NCBI RefSeq assembly: GCF_032302195.1
Contig: NZ_CP135275.1
Coordinates: forward strand, 6,353,501-6,417,500
Direction: 5' to 3'
Length of the DNA: 64,000 nucleotides
DNA from: Paenibacillus sp. MMS20-IR301
GTDB lineage: Bacteria > Bacillota > Bacilli > Paenibacillales > Paenibacillaceae
Part shown: one piece after another, positions 61,205-64,000 of the stretch
Position numbering within the stretch: the first letter of the stretch is position 1
Layout: every line of letters starts with the position of its first letter
The notes under the pieces: model-generated
Databases searched by the model: none
Told to the model about the DNA's origin: nothing
The model's input: only the letters and a program-made list of their open reading frames with translations
Made by a program: the position numbers and the translations under genes

Positions 61205-64000
61205 TTAATAGCGGTCTTCGTTAGTTACAAAAACATCAATGGTGCTTTGGATTTTTGAATCCTCAGTATAGGATACCGTGACTTTGGCAGAGCCTTTAAC
61301 CTTACCGGTGATAACGCCATTTTCCATAAGAACTACGGCAGGGTTGCTGCTGCTCCAGCTCAGCTTGTCCGTCAATTCTTTAAGGAGGATGCTGGAAGGA
61401 GATGGACCAAGTCTATTGATGTCGAACAGGTCCATTTGTTCTCCTACTTTGAGTGTGATTGGACCTCTCAATAACAATCCGTTCAACCGGGTACCTACGG
61501 TGACCCTCAATATGGCTGTGATGGGTTGACCCTCCGGCGTCCCGATTACAGAAGCTCTGACAACCACCGGTTGGTTAGCATCTGTGATTTTTAGACCAGC
61601 CAGCTTGGCAGTATCAGTGGGTGCTCCTTGGGTGAGCTTTGCATAAGTGCTTCCATCCCCGTCGAGACTCCAGCTATATTCAGCAGGATCAGCATTATCC
61701 GGACTAGTCACATTAATTTTCAACTCAATTTCTTCGCCAACATTTACTGCATCCACGCCTAGAATTTCAATCTTTGCAACAGGATTGGTGAAGGTGATTG
61801 TTTTCTCCTCCGGACGCGTTCCGCTCGGTTGCTTATCCGTCAGGGCAACCGCAGTCAGCACGACTGTCCCCGATTTGCTGGCTGCCAGTGTAACTTGATC
61901 GCTGAGCGGCTTGAGCGGATCGACAGTAAGCGTGGCTCCAGCAGTGTTACTGTCAGGCTTAATCTTCCATTCATAGCCCTGGATGTCTTCATTGACGGTT
62001 AAGTAGCTGGCAGTGTAGATATTCGGGGTACCTACGGTACCTTTATCAAAACCGCTGATAGTAAGCTGTGGGGCAACAACTGTTACATATCCCGTAGCTG
62101 TGAATGTTGTATTAAAGGCATCTGTGACCGTTAGTTTAATCCTGGCTGTTCCTGGAGCAATCCCCAGAACCGTACCGGATTCCGATATGGTAGCAATCCC
62201 CGGGTTTAAGGACTCCCATTTCAAGGCGGGATTGCTGGCATCTGCAGGCAGAATTGTTTTCAGTGCGTCCATATTCAGTTCAGTGTTAAGACGGAGTGTT
62301 CCGTCAGCTAATGAAACACTCTTTACTCTGACCTTGGCATCAAACCCCAGATCGTCAAAGCTCATCGTTACTCTTGCCAGTACCGGTGCAGGCATTGGCG
62401 TAGGGCTTGGAGCCGGTGTAGCGGTCGGTGCAGGTGTAGGCGTAGCCACTGGCGCAGTGGTTGGTACTGGTAAACCAGTTTCACCGTTGAACTTCACATT
62501 CATTGGAGTCCCTCCCCCTACAAGTGAGGTTCCAATCAAGGTTCCATATACATTTCCTTGCAGGAAGTTGATACTGGCTCGTGGTGCTAATACTGTACCA
62601 TCCATTCTAATACGGTCTAGTGTAAGACTTTCGGCTTTATTGAAATTGAAGATAACATGTGGCGATACAGCTTTCAGCTCTGCATCAGAGAAATTATTAT
62701 TTTTACATGCATCAATATTACCTGAGTTATCTTTGTCTGAGCAGAAAGCGAACGAACTCGAGCCATTGCCTAGACTCACAGACGAGCCAGTAATATTTAT
62801 GACTGCGGTGGATCCCTTAGGGATATCTACACCTATTGTGCTTTTCATATCAGCAGCATTAACAGAGAAAACATTAGTTTTCGGGTCAGTTCCTTTGAGA
62901 CTTACTTCACCCCAGCTAAATGTTTTGGTGACCCCGTTTACCGGCAGGTTAGCAAGAGCATCCGACTGTTCGCGCAGATATTTAAATTCTGCAGTGAAAT
63001 CAATAGGAGTTCCAGACTTCAAATCACCCAAAATGGTACCATTCTGACTAATTGTTGGTGTGCCCCCGACAATAACATTGCCGTTCACAGAATCATTACT
63101 GAAGTTCAAGTTACCACCAACAACTAGCGCATCACGTTCCTTAGCATTGCCTGCAATACCACTGGCAATGCCGCTGGCACTAATAGTAACATTGCCCCCG
63201 CCAGCTACTGTTCCTTCAATTCCTCCAGTACGATTAATATCCCCTAGAATAAACACATTGAAATCCCTGGCTATTCCAAGTGGAGGGGTTCTTACCACCT
63301 GAGCGGGTACTGGAGTTTGGGTGGCTGCTACAGTAGCAGTAGGGCTGGCTGTAGGGCTAGCAGTAGCGCTGGCTGTAGCACTAACAACCGGCGTAGCTGT
63401 AGTTACCTGCAGCGAGTTTAAATCCTCGAAACTCAGTTTGGAGTTTTGCAGGTCATAGTGTGTCTGGTCGGTAGCTGTTACAGTCACGCTAAAGTTGATG
63501 CCATCTGCTGAATCCGGTATATAAGTCTTGCCATCCTGAGACAGATGATAAGTCAGCTTGCCAAGATTCTTGGTAAGGGTATATCCTGATGCAGCATTGC
63601 CGCTCTGTGTGAGTCCCTGGGCTGCCAGCTCGCTAAATTCCAGCCTTACCGGGAATACTTCAGAATACTGAATATCTGAAATCACCAGATTCTGTACCCC
63701 CTGATCGCCTTTATCTACGGCACTTGCCTGAATTATATTAGGTTTGACATTATATGTGATGGTAAAAGGCTCTCCCTTTTCCACAGTTGTAGAAGGTAAG
63801 GAGCGGTTGATTGTCAGATTGGCTGTTACTTTCTCAACAGTAACGTTAACGAGTTCGGTAGCAAGAGCACCTTGTTTGTCCTTGGCAGTAATCTCAATCT
63901 GCAGTTTGCCGCCCTCACGCAGGGGGTTATTGAAGATTTGGGTTACTGTATCACCTGAACGGACAGTCTTGGCAGGCATGGAATCAACATCAACGTAAGT
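61205..64000 (-). CDS. Choice-of-anchor-A surface protein with Ig-like domains (5' end outside window)
   Basis: The frame is open through base 64000, so the N-terminus is missing; at least 930 residues are seen. From the visible N-terminal side: Ig/DUF-type beta domains, a Thr/Ala/Pro linker (~210-240), then the choice-of-anchor-A domain with DFNVFILGDINRTGGIEGTV, VVGGNLNF, GNVIVGGT and LDRIRMDGTVLAPRASINFL. A second Pro/Thr linker follows, then several Big_2-like domains (PGIATISESGTVLGIAPGTA and PAVVLMENGVITGKVKGSAK). No SLH or sortase motif is seen at the C-terminus. Probably an exported surface or biofilm protein that works with the neighbouring pilin-like genes, by inference. Confidence 0.8.
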   Translation of the reverse strand, partial: TYVDVDSMPAKTVRSGDTVTQIFNNPLREGGKLQIEITAKDKQGALATELVNVTVEKVTANLTINRSLPSTTVEKGEPFTITYNVKPNIIQASAVDKGDQGVQNLVISDIQYSEVFPVRLEFSELAAQGLTQSGNAASGYTLTKNLGKLTYHLSQDGKTYIPDSADGINFSVTVTATDQTHYDLQNSKLSFEDLNSLQVTTATPVVSATASATASPTASPTATVAATQTPVPAQVVRTPPLGIARDFNVFILGDINRTGGIEGTVAGGGNVTISASGIASGIAGNAKERDALVVGGNLNFSNDSVNGNVIVGGTPTISQNGTILGDLKSGTPIDFTAEFKYLREQSDALANLPVNGVTKTFSWGEVSLKGTDPKTNVFSVNAADMKSTIGVDIPKGSTAVINITGSSVSLGNGSSSFAFCSDKDNSGNIDACKNNNFSDAELKAVSPHVIFNFNKAESLTLDRIRMDGTVLAPRASINFLQGNVYGTLIGTSLVGGGTPMNVKFNGETGLPVPTTAPVATPTPAPTATPAPSPTPMPAPVLARVTMSFDDLGFDAKVRVKSVSLADGTLRLNTELNMDALKTILPADASNPALKWESLNPGIATISESGTVLGIAPGTARIKLTVTDAFNTTFTATGYVTVVAPQLTISGFDKGTVGTPNIYTASYLTVNEDIQGYEWKIKPDSNTAGATLTVDPLKPLSDQVTLAASKSGTVVLTAVALTDKQPSGTRPEEKTITFTNPVAKIEILGVDAVNVGEEIELKINVTSPDNADPAEYSWSLDGDGSTYAKLTQGAPTDTAKLAGLKITDANQPVVVRASVIGTPEGQPITAILRVTVGTRLNGLLLRGPITLKVGEQMDLFDINRLGPSPSSILLKELTDKLSWSSSNPAVVLMENGVITGKVKGSAKVTVSYTEDSKIQSTIDVFVTNEDRY

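Overview
The window looks like a chromosomal segment of a spore-forming, flagellated, S-layer-bearing Firmicute, most probably Paenibacillus. The reasons are a mid-GC genome with strong AGGAGG-type ribosome binding sites, an alpha/beta small acid-soluble spore protein, several SLH-domain surface proteins, a csaB-tagA-tagO wall-polymer block, and a flagellar backbone in the order degS-degU-(x)-comFA-comFC-yvyF-flgM-flgN-flgK-flgL-yviE-fliW-csrA-hag-flaG-fliD-fliS-fliT-hpf-secA-prfB. That order is the Bacillus subtilis arrangement, from memory. It differs by lacking comFB, by an unrelated gene in the degV position, and by inserted genes. The genus is an inference; no 16S or database comparison was possible.

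Layout. 1-2.5 kb: end of csaB (wall-polymer pyruvylation), tagA-like glycosyltransferase, tagO. 2.7-20 kb: a surface-protein block with a 1302-residue SLH protein that has a sigma-D-type promoter, a small helical protein, a major S-layer-type SLH protein with a ~540-nt leader and two in-frame start sites, a secreted small protein, an unusual SASP, metK, a 1348-residue Ig/SwmB-repeat SLH protein and a secreted phosphodiester glycosidase. 20-26 kb: DegS/DegU and competence proteins ComFA/ComFC. 26.4-37.9 kb: late flagellar genes. A dead group II intron sits immediately behind the flagellin terminator. Base composition falls sharply from mid-flgK to fliS. 38-45 kb: cold-shock protein, another SLH protein, hpf, secA, prfB with its programmed frameshift, and a YitT-family membrane protein. 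46-55 kb: arginine biosynthesis in two blocks, argCJBDF and argGH, with a predicted pair of ARG boxes over the first promoter. 55-57 kb: an AraC-type regulator whose frame runs without a stop into a Fur-box-controlled siderophore-binding lipoprotein. 57-64 kb: a divergent esterase, two pseudopilins with a PilX-like protein, and convergently a large choice-of-anchor-A/Ig protein cut by the window end.

How it works together. CsaB, TagA and TagO build the pyruvylated wall polymer that SLH domains bind, and four SLH proteins are encoded within 40 kb. Flagellar control is visible as FlgM and sigma-D promoters, and as the FliW-CsrA-hag leader circuit.

The least ordinary signals are: the sigma-D promoter of flgM built into the arm of a terminator; the AraC-lipoprotein continuous frame; the SASP with two candidate GPR sites; paired ~140-nt hairpin elements before prfB and argG; repeated dyads between comFA and comFC; and the small promoter-terminator leader of metK. 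I saw no CRISPR array, rRNA, tRNA or prophage. All structures and operators were found by eye and are predictions.
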